Assembly (NCBI GenBank): GCA_964453665.1
Contig: CAYVQT010000023.1
Span: 1-44,053 of the forward strand
Direction: 5' to 3'
DNA length: 44,053 nucleotides
Origin: DAOUTY01 sp964453665
GTDB lineage: Bacteria; Chloroflexota; Dehalococcoidia; SZUA-161
Positions 7,444-16,199 of this stretch are shown here, in pieces. The notes beneath the pieces are model-generated. The model did not search any database. It worked only from the letters and a program-made list of their open reading frames with translations, and was not told where the DNA came from. A program made the translations under genes and the position numbers. Within the stretch, counting starts at the first letter, position 1. Every line of letters begins with the position of its first letter.

Positions 7444-9516
7444 ATGAAGAAAAATACCAGGTTCAAGAGACTATTTGAACCTGGTCGAATAGGAACAATG
7501 GGGATTAGGAACCGTATTGTAATGCCTGCTATGGGAACACGGTTTGTACCTGAGGGTGTTTATGGTCTTGATCGACATAAGGAATACTACGGAGCACGGG
7601 CAAAAGGAGGAGCAGGTTTAGTCATCACAGAGATTACAACTGTCGAATACACCAGGGGTAGGACACGTGATGACCAGTTAAGGCTGGATAATGATCAGTC
7701 TATTCAGGGAATGAGCGAACTTGCCGAAGCTATCAAGAAACATGGCGCGAGGGCTGTTGTCCAACTGTGGCATCCTGGGTCTGTGGCAAGGTCTAATATC
7801 ATAGGCGTTCAACCAGTAGCTCCTTCGGCAATTTTAAGGCCAGGATATGACCAACCACAAGAGCTTACTGTCGCTGAAATTGCTTATCTTATAAACTCTT
7901 TCGCTAGAGCGGCAGAACGGGCAAAAAAGGCTGGTTTTGATGGTATAGAGATTCACGGAGGGCATCGCTATCTTATCGCACAGTTTCTATCTTTTGCCTG
8001 GAATAAACGCGAGGACGATTATGGTGGAAACTTAAGAAATAGAGCGAGATTCCTTCTGGAAATCATAAAGGCTGTAAGGGAGCTGGTCGGGAGAGATTAT
8101 CCAGTATCGTGCAGGCTCAATGGCAAAGAATACGGGGTGGAAAATGGTACCACAATTGAAGAAACGCAAAAAGTAGCTGTATGGCTTGAAGAGGCAGGCA
8201 TTGACGCTATTAGCATAAGTGCTAATCCTGCTATTGCCGCGCCCTACCAAGAAAATGATCTTATTTCCTTGAATTTGCCACCGTACGGGCCAGGCTCTTT
8301 CGCCACCTTTGCTGAGGCATTGAAGGAAGTGCTTGCAGTTCCGGTAATAGTGGCAAGTAAAATTAGTCCCCGTCTTGGTGAAAGGATACTGCGACAGAGA
8401 AAAGCAGACTTTATTGCTATGGGGAGACCTCTAGTTGCTGACCCAGAACTTCCCAATAAGTTAGCTTCTGGGAAATTGGATGAGATCGCGCCCTGTTTAT
8501 ACTGCAACTGCTGCGCCGTAGATCCCTTTTCCAGAGACTGCACTGTTAATGCCGCTATGGGAAGAGAACAAGAATATGCAATCAAACCAGCCGAGCAAGT
8601 CAAGAAAATCCTGGTGGTCGGCGGGGGACCAGCTGGGATGGAAGCAGCGCGAGTGGCTGCTATGCGTGGGCATCAAGTTGTTCTTTGCGAAAAACAGCGC
8701 AGGCTAGGAGGGCAACTAATTATCGCTGGCATCGTAAAAGATGAATACGAGAGCTTGAATAGGTACTTGTCGACTCAAATGAAGAAGCTGGGTGTTGAGG
8801 TTATCACTGGGAAAGAGGTTACACCTGCGGTAATTGACCATCTCAGACAAGACGCTGTCATTGTAGCAACAGGAGGCATACCAGTAGTTCCTGACATTCC
8901 CGGGATTCATGGGGACAATGTCCTTAGTACCGAAGGTAGTTCGCGTAGAATTAAGCCCCACACACTTTCGAGAACATGGGTGAAGCCTTCGCATTGGCGT
9001 AAGGTCTTATGGTCTCTAGGCCTGGCTTTTTTGAGAACATCCCATGGAGCTTTATTTATTAAACGGTTAATTGGACGGGTATCGCCTTTCGGGCGAAAGG
9101 TCGTAATTATGGGGAGCGGTCTGCCTGCTCTTCAATTGGCAAGTTTCTTACTAGAAAAGGATAAGAACGTTACCATTCTTGCAACAGAAGAAACGTTAGT
9201 ATCGGGGCAAAGGCCTATGCATCCGTTGAGCAGTTATCTTTTTCATAGGTTAAGCACCAGAGGCGTTCGCATGTTGACTCAGGTTAAATATCAGGAAATT
9301 TTAAATAGGGGTATAACCATAATTGATAAAGATGGGAATTATCGTACCATTGAGGCAGATACCATAGTGCTCGCCCAGGGCGCAATTAGAAATGATAGAC
9401 TCGCTAATGAACTTAATAAAAAGTGTCCCGACGTTTATCTCGTGGGTGATGCTACCGAACCATTCGGGATACGCGAAGCGATTGCAGATGGGTCGCGTAT
9501 TGCACGTATGATATGA
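7444..9516 (+). CDS. NADH:flavin oxidoreductase / 2,4-dienoyl-CoA reductase-type Fe-S flavoenzyme
   Basis: A 690-residue three-domain enzyme. Residues 1-340 form the FMN-binding TIM barrel of the old yellow enzyme family; Cys351, Cys354, Cys357 and Cys366 (CX2CX2CX8C) fit a [4Fe-4S] site like that of trimethylamine dehydrogenase; ILVVGGGPAGMEAARVAA at about 388 and VVIMGSGLPALQLA at about 553 bind FAD and NAD(P)H, ending with VYLVGDATEPFGIREAI. The Tyr of E. coli FadH is kept in RYLIAQFL, while its active-site His is not apparent in ISANPAIAAP. Relatives reduce enoyl-CoA double bonds, including BaiCD/BaiH in bile-acid 7-dehydroxylation. ATG 7444 is chosen because GGAGG lies 6 bases upstream; an in-frame upstream start lacks one. 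Confidence 0.9.
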   Translation: MKKNTRFKRLFEPGRIGTMGIRNRIVMPAMGTRFVPEGVYGLDRHKEYYGARAKGGAGLVITEITTVEYTRGRTRDDQLRLDNDQSIQGMSELAEAIKKHGARAVVQLWHPGSVARSNIIGVQPVAPSAILRPGYDQPQELTVAEIAYLINSFARAAERAKKAGFDGIEIHGGHRYLIAQFLSFAWNKREDDYGGNLRNRARFLLEIIKAVRELVGRDYPVSCRLNGKEYGVENGTTIEETQKVAVWLEEAGIDAISISANPAIAAPYQENDLISLNLPPYGPGSFATFAEALKEVLAVPVIVASKISPRLGERILRQRKADFIAMGRPLVADPELPNKLASGKLDEIAPCLYCNCCAVDPFSRDCTVNAAMGREQEYAIKPAEQVKKILVVGGGPAGMEAARVAAMRGHQVVLCEKQRRLGGQLIIAGIVKDEYESLNRYLSTQMKKLGVEVITGKEVTPAVIDHLRQDAVIVATGGIPVVPDIPGIHGDNVLSTEGSSRRIKPHTLSRTWVKPSHWRKVLWSLGLAFLRTSHGALFIKRLIGRVSPFGRKVVIMGSGLPALQLASFLLEKDKNVTILATEETLVSGQRPMHPLSSYLFHRLSTRGVRMLTQVKYQEILNRGITIIDKDGNYRTIEADTIVLAQGAIRNDRLANELNKKCPDVYLVGDATEPFGIREAIADGSRIARMI

Positions 9517-9748
9517 AGTGTATAGGTTAGTGAGGTCCTGCCGAAATTCCTCTTCTGCCAAGTAGTGGCTCAGAAGTGCCCATTCCCTTTCGTTATTTCA
9601 TAAGCTTTATTTATTGTAAGTCCGGATGACCCTATTTGCTCCATTAGCTGTGGGTTACTACGTGCTATAAAAGTAAGCCTCCGCCATTGCTCTCCAGAAG
9701 CTAGACCGATGGCTTTAGCTATGAGATAGCGTGTTTTGCATTTTTCAA

Positions 9749-10870
9749 TAGTACCTAGTTGCGTAAATCAGCGCACTTATGTTTGAGATTAGCTGGATAA
9801 ACAACATGTTTAGTCCATTCAAAGGGATGAGCGAGTTGGGTATAGGCCTCGACGAAATCATTGATAGCCCTGCGGACAGCTCGTGGCGAGGTAGCGCTCA
9901 GATTTCGAAGTGCCTGTCGCCATAGGATGCTGAACCAGCACTCAACCTGGTTCAGCCAGGAAGCATGAGTTGGTGTATAGTGGAAATGGGCGTTGGGATG
10001 CCTGGACAGCCACCGGTCGTGCTTGGGCTTGTGGATATTAAGGTTGTCCAGGATGACGTGCAACTCCGTGTCCGGATAGTAAGCCACGATATTATTCATG
10101 AAATCGAGGAACTCTTGACGCCGGCGGCGAGGGTAGTGTCCAATCTTCACCAAGCCAGTGGCTGCCTCCAGTGCGGCAAACAGGGTTGTAGTGCCATGAC
10201 GCTTATACTCGTGGCTAAAACCCCGCAAGGCTTGGCCGTCAGGTAAGCGCAGCCAGCCCTGGGCACGTTCCAAGGCCTGGATAGCTGGTTTCTCATCAAT
10301 GCTGAGCACAAGGGCATTCTCCGGCGGATTTAAGTAGAGTCCCACAATATCCGCTGCTTTTCGAGCAAACTCAGGGTCGGTGCTGACACACCAGCTGCGA
10401 CGACGCTGCAAAGGTATCCCCCGTCGACGCAATACCCGCCAGACATAGTGGGCGGACACATTACCCAGAGCTTGAGCCAGAAGTTTCCCTGTCCATGTGG
10501 TGTAGCCGGCCGGCGGCGGATTGTCCAACTGGGACAGAATGCGCTTCTCAGTTATCAGGTCGTATTTGGCTCTCTTACCTGGACGGGGCGCGTCTCTCAG
10601 TCCTGTCATGCCCATATTGGAAAACCGGACGCGCCATTTGCTGACTGTGGCAGTGCGCAGCCCCAGGTTCTTCGCAATCTCCTTTGTCTTTCTTCCCGTC
10701 GCGCTTTCCAGCACGATACGGGCCCGTTGCACCATGCACTGCTCCATAGTCGCTTTCCTCGCCCAGGATTCCAATTCCATGCGTTCCTCTTCGGTCAAAT
10801 TTACTTCTGCTGCTATTCTAGGCATGCACAGGATATAACATATAACTACGTTTATTGCAACTAAGCGCTA
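9749..10870 (-). mobile_element. IS630-family element with TA target duplication
   Basis: About 1.1 kb between TA dinucleotides at 9749-9750 and 10869-10870. Terminal sequences starting GTACCTAGTTGCGTAAA and, inverted, GCGCTTAGTTGCAATAAA form imperfect inverted repeats. Because the target gene relic can be read on both sides, the insertion point is certain: the uninterrupted sequence is ...TTTTTCACTAGGTTGTGC. This is the most complete transposon in the window, with one intact transposase. Confidence 0.88.
9755..10825 (-). CDS. IS630-family transposase
   Basis: An uninterrupted 356-residue transposase. Residues 12-70 hold a helix-turn-helix with AKNLGLRTATVSKWRVRF; the DDE catalytic core has Asp177 in LSIDEK, Asp260 in HVILDNLNIHK and Glu295 in WLNQVECWFSIL, the standard IS630/Tc1-mariner spacing. 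It fills almost the whole element and looks functional. An AT-rich stretch with TATAA-like sequence lies just upstream of the start. Confidence 0.95.
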   Translation of the reverse strand: MPRIAAEVNLTEEERMELESWARKATMEQCMVQRARIVLESATGRKTKEIAKNLGLRTATVSKWRVRFSNMGMTGLRDAPRPGKRAKYDLITEKRILSQLDNPPPAGYTTWTGKLLAQALGNVSAHYVWRVLRRRGIPLQRRRSWCVSTDPEFARKAADIVGLYLNPPENALVLSIDEKPAIQALERAQGWLRLPDGQALRGFSHEYKRHGTTTLFAALEAATGLVKIGHYPRRRRQEFLDFMNNIVAYYPDTELHVILDNLNIHKPKHDRWLSRHPNAHFHYTPTHASWLNQVECWFSILWRQALRNLSATSPRAVRRAINDFVEAYTQLAHPFEWTKHVVYPANLKHKCADLRN

Positions 10871-10997
10871 GGTTGTGCCAAATATTGCAGAACCTTATAT
10901 TTTCCTCTCCTTACCTGCCTTTGCCTTGCTTTCAATCGTTCTATTTGTTCTAAGGCCATTCCCTCCCTATAGATTTGAAGAACTGTTTTCTGCCAGG

Positions 10998-11563
10998 CGG
11001 TGCGTATGTGCCTGCCCCAGGCAAAGGTAGTGGCGGATAAGTTCCACTTAATCAGGCACGTCAACGGAGCTGTGGGTAAGGTGAGGAGCAATATCCAGGG
11101 AGGCAACAGCAGGGGTAAGAGACGAGATCTGTTTCACAGTAGATATAAACTACTGAAAGGGCTGGAGAGGCTTGCCAATTGGGAACGGGAAAGGCTAAGG
11201 CGCCTATTCTATCGCTATCCTGAGTTGAAAGAAGCATAGGCGCTTAAGGAGAAGTTCAGGTCTTGGTATCGGGAAACCAACAGAGCCAGAAATGAGGAAA
11301 GCTTGAGGCTGCTGCAGGAGGAGATAGCTGGCAGTTCCCTGCCGGCGTTTAAGCAGCTTCTACGCATGTTAATCAATTGGAGAGAGGAAATACTCAACTA
11401 CTTCGACTACCGGATAACCAATGGCTTTGTGGAAGGTAAGAAAAACCGCATAAAGATCATAAAGAGGATGGCCTATGGCTACCGCAATATACATACCTTC
11501 CGAATGAAAATACTGGCAACTACCCCAGGCTGTGAGGACAGACTTTCACACTTATTGACGTAG
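10998..11563 (+). pseudogene. ISL3-family transposase, C-terminal half with in-frame stop
   Basis: The frame encodes AKVVADKFHLIRHVNGAVGK, LANWERERLRRLFYRYPELK, an amber stop at 11237-11239, then in the same frame ALKEKFRSWYRETNRARN through GFVEGKKNRIKIIKRMAYGY, the conserved C-terminal motif that contains the last catalytic Glu of ISL3 transposases. The N-terminal zinc-ribbon and HTH half is missing; the 5' edge is fused to the ParB relic near 10997. It is related to the fragment at 1-345 but not the same copy. Dead element. Confidence 0.85.
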
Positions 11564-11663
11564 AACCGCAGGAGATTTTAGAGGAAAACGAGTACTTGCC
11601 CTTCTGCGCCACTCTTATTAAATTTCTTAGCCGTACAGTTAGAAGGTATTATTTGCGTTCACT

Positions 11664-11693
11664 CAATTTTACCTACGTTTGTGAGGTAAATTG
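11664..11693. terminator. Hairpin after the acyl-CoA dehydrogenase gene
   Basis: CAATTTTACCT and AGGTAAATTG form a stem of about ten pairs with one bulge, 20 bases beyond the acyl-CoA dehydrogenase stop codon on the minus strand. No clear U-tract, so terminator function is only possible. Confidence 0.35.
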
Positions 11694-11712
11694 GATAGTG
11701 TTTTGCCGTCAA

Positions 11713-12849
11713 TCAGAGCCCCAGCTCCCTACATATATTGAGCATCTGCATTTCGGTTGTACCCTCAGTAGCATGTGAGAGTATATTGTCTCGGAAATAA
11801 CGGTGTACCTTCGATTCTGCCATATAGCCAGCGCCTCCGTGAATACGCATTGACTCTTCCGCAGCCCGGATGGCTAACTCAGAGGAAAATAGCTTGGTCA
11901 TGGATGCCTCTTTGGCTAATCTCTCTCCACGGTCATAGAGCCAAGCGGTCTTATATAGTAATGCTCTGGCGGCTTCTATGTCGGTAGCCAGGCGCGCTAG
12001 CTTGAAGGCAATGGACTGGAATTTGCTAATGGGTCGACCGAACTGTGTTCTCTGTTTAGCATAGGCTAAGGCTTCCTCATAGGCTCCCCTGGCACGACCT
12101 ACGCTCCCCGCACTATGGGTTATTCTCCCCGAATTCAGAGACTGCATGATGTACTTGAACCCCATGCCCTCCTCGCCAATCAGGTTCTCGATCGGTACGC
12201 GGCAGTCTTCGAAAACGAGCTCACCACCGGAAGCTGAGCGGAATCCAGATGCCTTCATGCGGTTGATCTGAAACCCGGGCGTGTCTCGCTCCACCACAAT
12301 AACGGCTATGCCCTGGTGCCGCTGGCTCCTGTCTGTTGAGACTGCTACTGTGGCGAAATCGCAGATTGTAGCATTGGTTATGTAACACTTTGTACCATTG
12401 AGTACATAATAGTTTCCGTCTTTTCGGGCGGTAGTCTCAATAGAGGCCACGTCAGAGCCCACGTTTGGCTCAGTCAACGCAAAGGTCACGATCCTCTCGC
12501 CCTTGGCTGCAGGTATCAAGAATCTCTGCTTCTGGTCATCGTTACCGTAGGTTAGAATGGCGTAGGTAGCCAGGCCTGATTGAGATGCAATCCCTGAGTT
12601 AATACCGGCACACACGCTCGCCATTTCCTCGCACAGAATGCAGTCGCCAATCTTGCCCAGTCCACCACCCTCATATTCTACTGGATACGCTGGACACAGA
12701 TAGCCTAGCGTGCCCAGTTTAGAGAAAAGCTCCCTTGGGCATTCCTCATTCTCTTCCGCCTCGTCAACGATGGGAACTACTTCCTTCTGAATGAAGCCTC
12801 TTATGGCTGCTTGGAACATCTTCTGTGGTTCAGTCAGTTCAAAATCCAT
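11713..12849 (-). CDS. Acyl-CoA dehydrogenase
   Basis: A 378-residue FAD-dependent acyl-CoA dehydrogenase that introduces an alpha-beta double bond into an acyl-CoA and hands electrons to ETF. Typical motifs: FALTEPNVGSDVASIETTA (residues about 122-140), TQFGRPISKFQSIAFKLA, and the C-terminal RIHGGAGYMAESKVHRYFRD. The catalytic base is Glu362 in ATEGTTEMQ, the short-chain/medium-chain position. The start is well supported by AGGAGG six bases before ATG at 12849. It is the last gene of the minus-strand block beginning at 17615 but is separated from the thiolase-like gene by 383 bases, so it may be a separate unit. The orphan EtfA at 3.9 kb would be a natural partner. Confidence 0.95.
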   Translation of the reverse strand: MDFELTEPQKMFQAAIRGFIQKEVVPIVDEAEENEECPRELFSKLGTLGYLCPAYPVEYEGGGLGKIGDCILCEEMASVCAGINSGIASQSGLATYAILTYGNDDQKQRFLIPAAKGERIVTFALTEPNVGSDVASIETTARKDGNYYVLNGTKCYITNATICDFATVAVSTDRSQRHQGIAVIVVERDTPGFQINRMKASGFRSASGGELVFEDCRVPIENLIGEEGMGFKYIMQSLNSGRITHSAGSVGRARGAYEEALAYAKQRTQFGRPISKFQSIAFKLARLATDIEAARALLYKTAWLYDRGERLAKEASMTKLFSSELAIRAAEESMRIHGGAGYMAESKVHRYFRDNILSHATEGTTEMQMLNICRELGL

Positions 12850-13232
12850 CTGGTCCTCCTTTAACTATTAAAAACGCTGTCCAGGCAAGCAGGCGGCAGT
12901 TTCCTGGTGTGAGGTGCTTCAACAGTACCTATATTAGGTAACGTGGACTACCTCCTTTCATAAGCGAACGCCTGGGCACACCGCTGGCTCTGTTTATATC
13001 CGGAAGCTCAATACCATTTACTGACTCATTGACCGTCCGGTGTAATGCTTCCCATTAGTCAAGTACTGGAAATGTAAGTAATCTGGTCTCTGAGCCGCAG
13101 TAAGTATTTCTTAAAGGTGCGGGAGGATTGCTTTGTATCTGCATTCCCTACAAGATGACCGTCAATAAAGGCAACGCTATATTGTAAATACCTTATTCCC
13201 GTAGCTTGAGTGCCAAATAGCAGAAGTTTCCC
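12850..13232. other. Intergenic stretch, 383 bases
   Basis: No open frame with recognisable similarity. It holds the ribosome site and presumably the promoter of the acyl-CoA dehydrogenase gene at its left edge. I see no terminator with a U-tract and no repeat shared with the rest of the window. Confidence 0.5.
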
Positions 13233-14375
13233 CTAAACCTTTAGAATAGTGACTGCACAGTTGCCTCCGGCCCCGATGACATGGCTCAAGCCAACTTTGG
13301 CTCCTTTAACCTGGACTGGACCCGCTTCGCCCCGGAGTTGATGTACAAGATGCACCATCTGGCCGATCGCGGATGCCCCCACCGGTTCACCTTTAGACAT
13401 AAGGCCACCTGATGTATTTACAGGATATTTCCCTCCAATTTCAACGACACCATCTGCTAGAATTTTAGCACAATCCCCCGGCCGGCAGATTCCCAATCCT
13501 TCATATGCTATAAATTCGGACCCGGAATCTGTGTCCTGAAGCTCGATAACATCTAGATCTTCCGGTCCGATACCGGCATCCTTATATGCCTGGAGTGCTG
13601 TGTATTCTGTAATATGCATTGAAGTTATATTTGTGCTGATACTGGAAGTAGGTGGCAATACTGGCAGTGGATATAAAGGGGATGATAATGCAGAAGCTGC
13701 GACGACAACAGGTTTCTGGGGAAATTGAGATGATATCTCCTTAGAGCAAATGACAAGTGCTGACGCGCCTTCATTAGGCTGACAGAACATCAAAAGGCGC
13801 AAAGGATCACAGACCATCGCAGAGTTTAATACTTCTTCGATCGTAAATAATTTATTATAGTGGGCATACGGATTATGTATACTATAGCCGTGATTTTTAA
13901 CAGCTACTCTAGCAAAGTCTATCTCTGTTACTCCGTATTCTGTCATGAGACGCTGGGCTTCTAGTGCGAAGTAAATCGGGTTAGCAGCTAATCCCATCTT
14001 CTTTTGCCAATCATAATATGATGGACTTGCCATCATACCTTCCGGCATTTTTTCAAAACCAACGGCGAGCACCATATTATATATACCTGCATGTATGTCC
14101 CGAACTGCTGCTCGTACAGCTGCGGCACCACTGGCACAGGCATTCTCAAAATCCATAACCGGAATGCCGGTAGCTCCTATTTTCGTTGTAACCTTTGGGC
14201 CAGACGCTGAACCAGCATAAGCAGTTCCGCAGTAGGCTGCTTGAATATCTCTCCAGGCTACACCAGCGTCTTCCAGTGAATTAATAATCGCTTCTACCGC
14301 AATCTGCATAAAATTCTCTTCAGGAAATCGCCCGAATTTGTGCATTCCAACCCCAATTATGGCAGCCTCTGTCAT
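13233..14375 (-). CDS. SCP-x/Ltp2-type thiolase-like protein lacking the usual GHP histidine
   Basis: A 380-residue thiolase-fold protein of the lipid-transfer (SCP-x) branch. Cys80 in ENACASGAAAVRAA occupies the nucleophile position and Cys373 in GAGGNCAV the second cysteine, but the conserved GHP of thiolases is GEP (Glu330 in MSKGEPVGASAIGQ), so the normal catalytic His is replaced. The preceding gene, 41 bases upstream, is a DUF35 protein. Thiolase-like/DUF35 pairs are known as retro-aldolases in steroid side-chain removal (Ltp2-ChsH2) and as benzoylsuccinyl-CoA thiolase (BbsAB), and both are candidate functions here. ATG at 14375 is preceded by CCGGAGGTAAAT. Confidence 0.88.
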   Translation of the reverse strand: MTEAAIIGVGMHKFGRFPEENFMQIAVEAIINSLEDAGVAWRDIQAAYCGTAYAGSASGPKVTTKIGATGIPVMDFENACASGAAAVRAAVRDIHAGIYNMVLAVGFEKMPEGMMASPSYYDWQKKMGLAANPIYFALEAQRLMTEYGVTEIDFARVAVKNHGYSIHNPYAHYNKLFTIEEVLNSAMVCDPLRLLMFCQPNEGASALVICSKEISSQFPQKPVVVAASALSSPLYPLPVLPPTSSISTNITSMHITEYTALQAYKDAGIGPEDLDVIELQDTDSGSEFIAYEGLGICRPGDCAKILADGVVEIGGKYPVNTSGGLMSKGEPVGASAIGQMVHLVHQLRGEAGPVQVKGAKVGLSHVIGAGGNCAVTILKV

Positions 14376-14416
14376 ATTTACCTCCGGTCTATTAATCTTA
14401 AACAGCCTGAAAAATT

Positions 14417-14863
14417 TTACGTTCCTGAAATGGGAGCAAACGCGAAGCTGACAAGTTCATTTCCCTGGTCATCAGTTCCAACAGTATTTAATACCATTTG
14501 CATCTTCATGCCTGCTTTCAATTCCTTGACATCACCCTTCTGAATGGGAGAAATAATCTTCGTCCCTTCCGGTAATCTAATAAAACCTACGAAAAGTGGG
14601 AGTTCGCCAGCATAACCTGGGGGACCGTAATGAGTGCATGTGTACAAATCCAGCGTTCCCCTGCGTGAAAATAGTGTCTCCTTTGTATTTAGAGACGAAC
14701 AATAACTGCACACCCTTTGCTGAGGGAAAAAGATTTCACCACAGTCCGAACATTTCGTACCAATCAGGCGTGGATGCTTAGAAGGCCAAGTAAATAACCC
14801 TTCAGCTACAGGAATCCTATTCGCGGTCTTTCTACCGGGTTTCTTTGTAATAGATATGCCCAT
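14417..14863 (-). CDS. DUF35 OB-fold/zinc-ribbon protein
   Basis: A 148-residue protein with an N-terminal rubredoxin-like zinc ribbon (Cys38, Cys41, Cys52, Cys55 in TKCSDCG...VCSYC) followed by the DUF35 OB-fold (GTLDLYTCTHYGPPGYAGEL, LPEGTKIISPI). Members bind CoA substrates and bridge thiolase-type enzymes with their partners. It lies between two thiolase genes in one transcription direction, 41 bases before the thiolase-like gene and 148 bases after the other thiolase. Start ATG has AGGAGAG 6 bases upstream. It most likely forms a complex with the downstream thiolase-like protein. Confidence 0.92.
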   Translation of the reverse strand: MGISITKKPGRKTANRIPVAEGLFTWPSKHPRLIGTKCSDCGEIFFPQQRVCSYCSSLNTKETLFSRRGTLDLYTCTHYGPPGYAGELPLFVGFIRLPEGTKIISPIQKGDVKELKAGMKMQMVLNTVGTDDQGNELVSFAFAPISGT

Positions 14864-15011
14864 TGTGCTCTCCTACGGTTTTTTAAAAAGTATATATAAA
14901 CCCACTATCCTGTTAATCGACTGAACTATCTAGGCAAGATCTTGCGATAATAAATATCGCCAATTCACCTCACTTATTGCAACACCCTGGAGATATAGTC
15001 TCATGGCAATT

Positions 15012-16175
15012 TCAAATCCTGTTATGCACTATACAGACACTTGAGATTTGTGGAGGGCCTCCAATATTATGTGCTAGTGCAACTTCAGCTCCTTTGACTT
15101 GTCGGTTACCCGCAAGGCCTCGTAATTGTAAATAACACTCATATACCATTCTTAAACCTGTGGCACCTACCGGATGACCAAAAGATTTCAAGCCACCCGA
15201 AGGACATACAGGAAGTTCTCCCTCAAGTGTGAAGGTATTACTATCTATGTAGTCCTTAGCCTCCCCCTTTGGGCAAAATCCTAAATCCTCGTAGTTCAAT
15301 AGTTCAGTTATTGTAAAACAGTCATGTACCTCGGCAAGATCTATCTCTTTAAAAGGGTTCGATATCCCGGCTTGTTTGTAAGTTTCTTTAGCCGCCGTTT
15401 GCGTTGCTGGCCAATGTAAATAGTCGAAAGCAGGCCTTAATGGGGTGAAACCGGCATCCACAGCAAGGGTTATTGCCCTAATAAGTATATAATCACTGCG
15501 GAAGTTCCGGGCTAGTTCTCGCCGGGTTACGATAGCTGCTGCAGCCCCGTCTGTAGTTGGACAACAGTCAAAGAGGCCGAGAGGCCATGAAATAATGGGA
15601 GCATTAAGAACTTGCTCCATTGTAACTTCACGCTGAAAGTGTGCTTTTGGGCTAAAAGTCCCGTTGTGATGATTTTTTACGGCTATCTTGGCAAGATGTT
15701 CTTTGGTCGCTCCATACTTAGCAAAATATCTGGCTGCGGGTAGGGAAAACCCACCGGGAGCACTAAATCCAGCTCCGATCATATGAAAATTTGGAAACAT
15801 CTCTGATTGAGGTAGTCCCGCGAGCCCTGTGTCCTTAAGTTTTTCAACCCCCAATACTAGTACAATGTCGTACATACCACATGCAATAGCAAAAACGGCA
15901 TTCCTTAAGGCATCCATACCAGAGGCACATTGATTTTCAACTCGAGTGATTGGAATGCCTGAGAGCTTCAGGGGATTTGCAAGCGTCCACGCACTTAAGC
16001 CATAAACAGTGCTAAGCCAAGCAGCCTGTATTTGATCCGGGCTTACTCCGGCATCTTCAAAGGCCTCATAAGCCGCATCAATTACCAGATCTTCAGAACT
16101 CTTGCTCCAATTCTCTCCAAATTTGGTGCAACCCATACCTACAATTGCTACTTTGTCCGTAATCGCTCCGTTCAC
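15012..16175 (-). CDS. Acetyl-CoA acetyltransferase-like thiolase (SCP-x branch)
   Basis: A 387-residue thiolase with the catalytic set present: Cys83 in ENQCASGMDALR, His334 in SFGHPVGATG and Cys381 near the C-terminus, so it could cleave or form beta-ketoacyl-CoA. It begins with GTG at 16175 after GGGAGAT, only 24 bases downstream of the HMGS-like gene, which indicates translation from one transcript. The last segment reads AHNIGGPPQISSVCIV, where most thiolases have a GxGG motif, a small deviation. It probably works with one of the two DUF35 domains in this cluster. Confidence 0.92.
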   Translation of the reverse strand: MNGAITDKVAIVGMGCTKFGENWSKSSEDLVIDAAYEAFEDAGVSPDQIQAAWLSTVYGLSAWTLANPLKLSGIPITRVENQCASGMDALRNAVFAIACGMYDIVLVLGVEKLKDTGLAGLPQSEMFPNFHMIGAGFSAPGGFSLPAARYFAKYGATKEHLAKIAVKNHHNGTFSPKAHFQREVTMEQVLNAPIISWPLGLFDCCPTTDGAAAAIVTRRELARNFRSDYILIRAITLAVDAGFTPLRPAFDYLHWPATQTAAKETYKQAGISNPFKEIDLAEVHDCFTITELLNYEDLGFCPKGEAKDYIDSNTFTLEGELPVCPSGGLKSFGHPVGATGLRMVYECYLQLRGLAGNRQVKGAEVALAHNIGGPPQISSVCIVHNRI

Positions 16176-16199
16176 GTTGTATCTCCCTATCGGGTTTAT

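Larger units (their letters stand above)
9577..10997 (-). pseudogene. Relic of a ParB/methyltransferase gene split by IS630
   Basis: Two blocks, 9577-9748 and 10870-10997, are the reverse complement of contiguous sequence at roughly 26325-26620 in the intact ParB-methyltransferase gene, with scattered mismatches. The reading frame across the right block gives KTVLQIYREGMALEQIERLK and VLQYLAQPS as in the intact gene. The IS630 element sits exactly between the blocks at a CTAG site. The relic covers only about residues 95-195 of the intact protein, and its upstream edge is cut by the ISL3 relic. It shows that a second copy of this gene once existed here. Confidence 0.85.

Noticed and set aside
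10861..11106. 81-codon minus-strand protein
   Set aside because: Its second half is the ParB-methylase relic and its first half is antisense to the ISL3 relic; it is a chance fusion.
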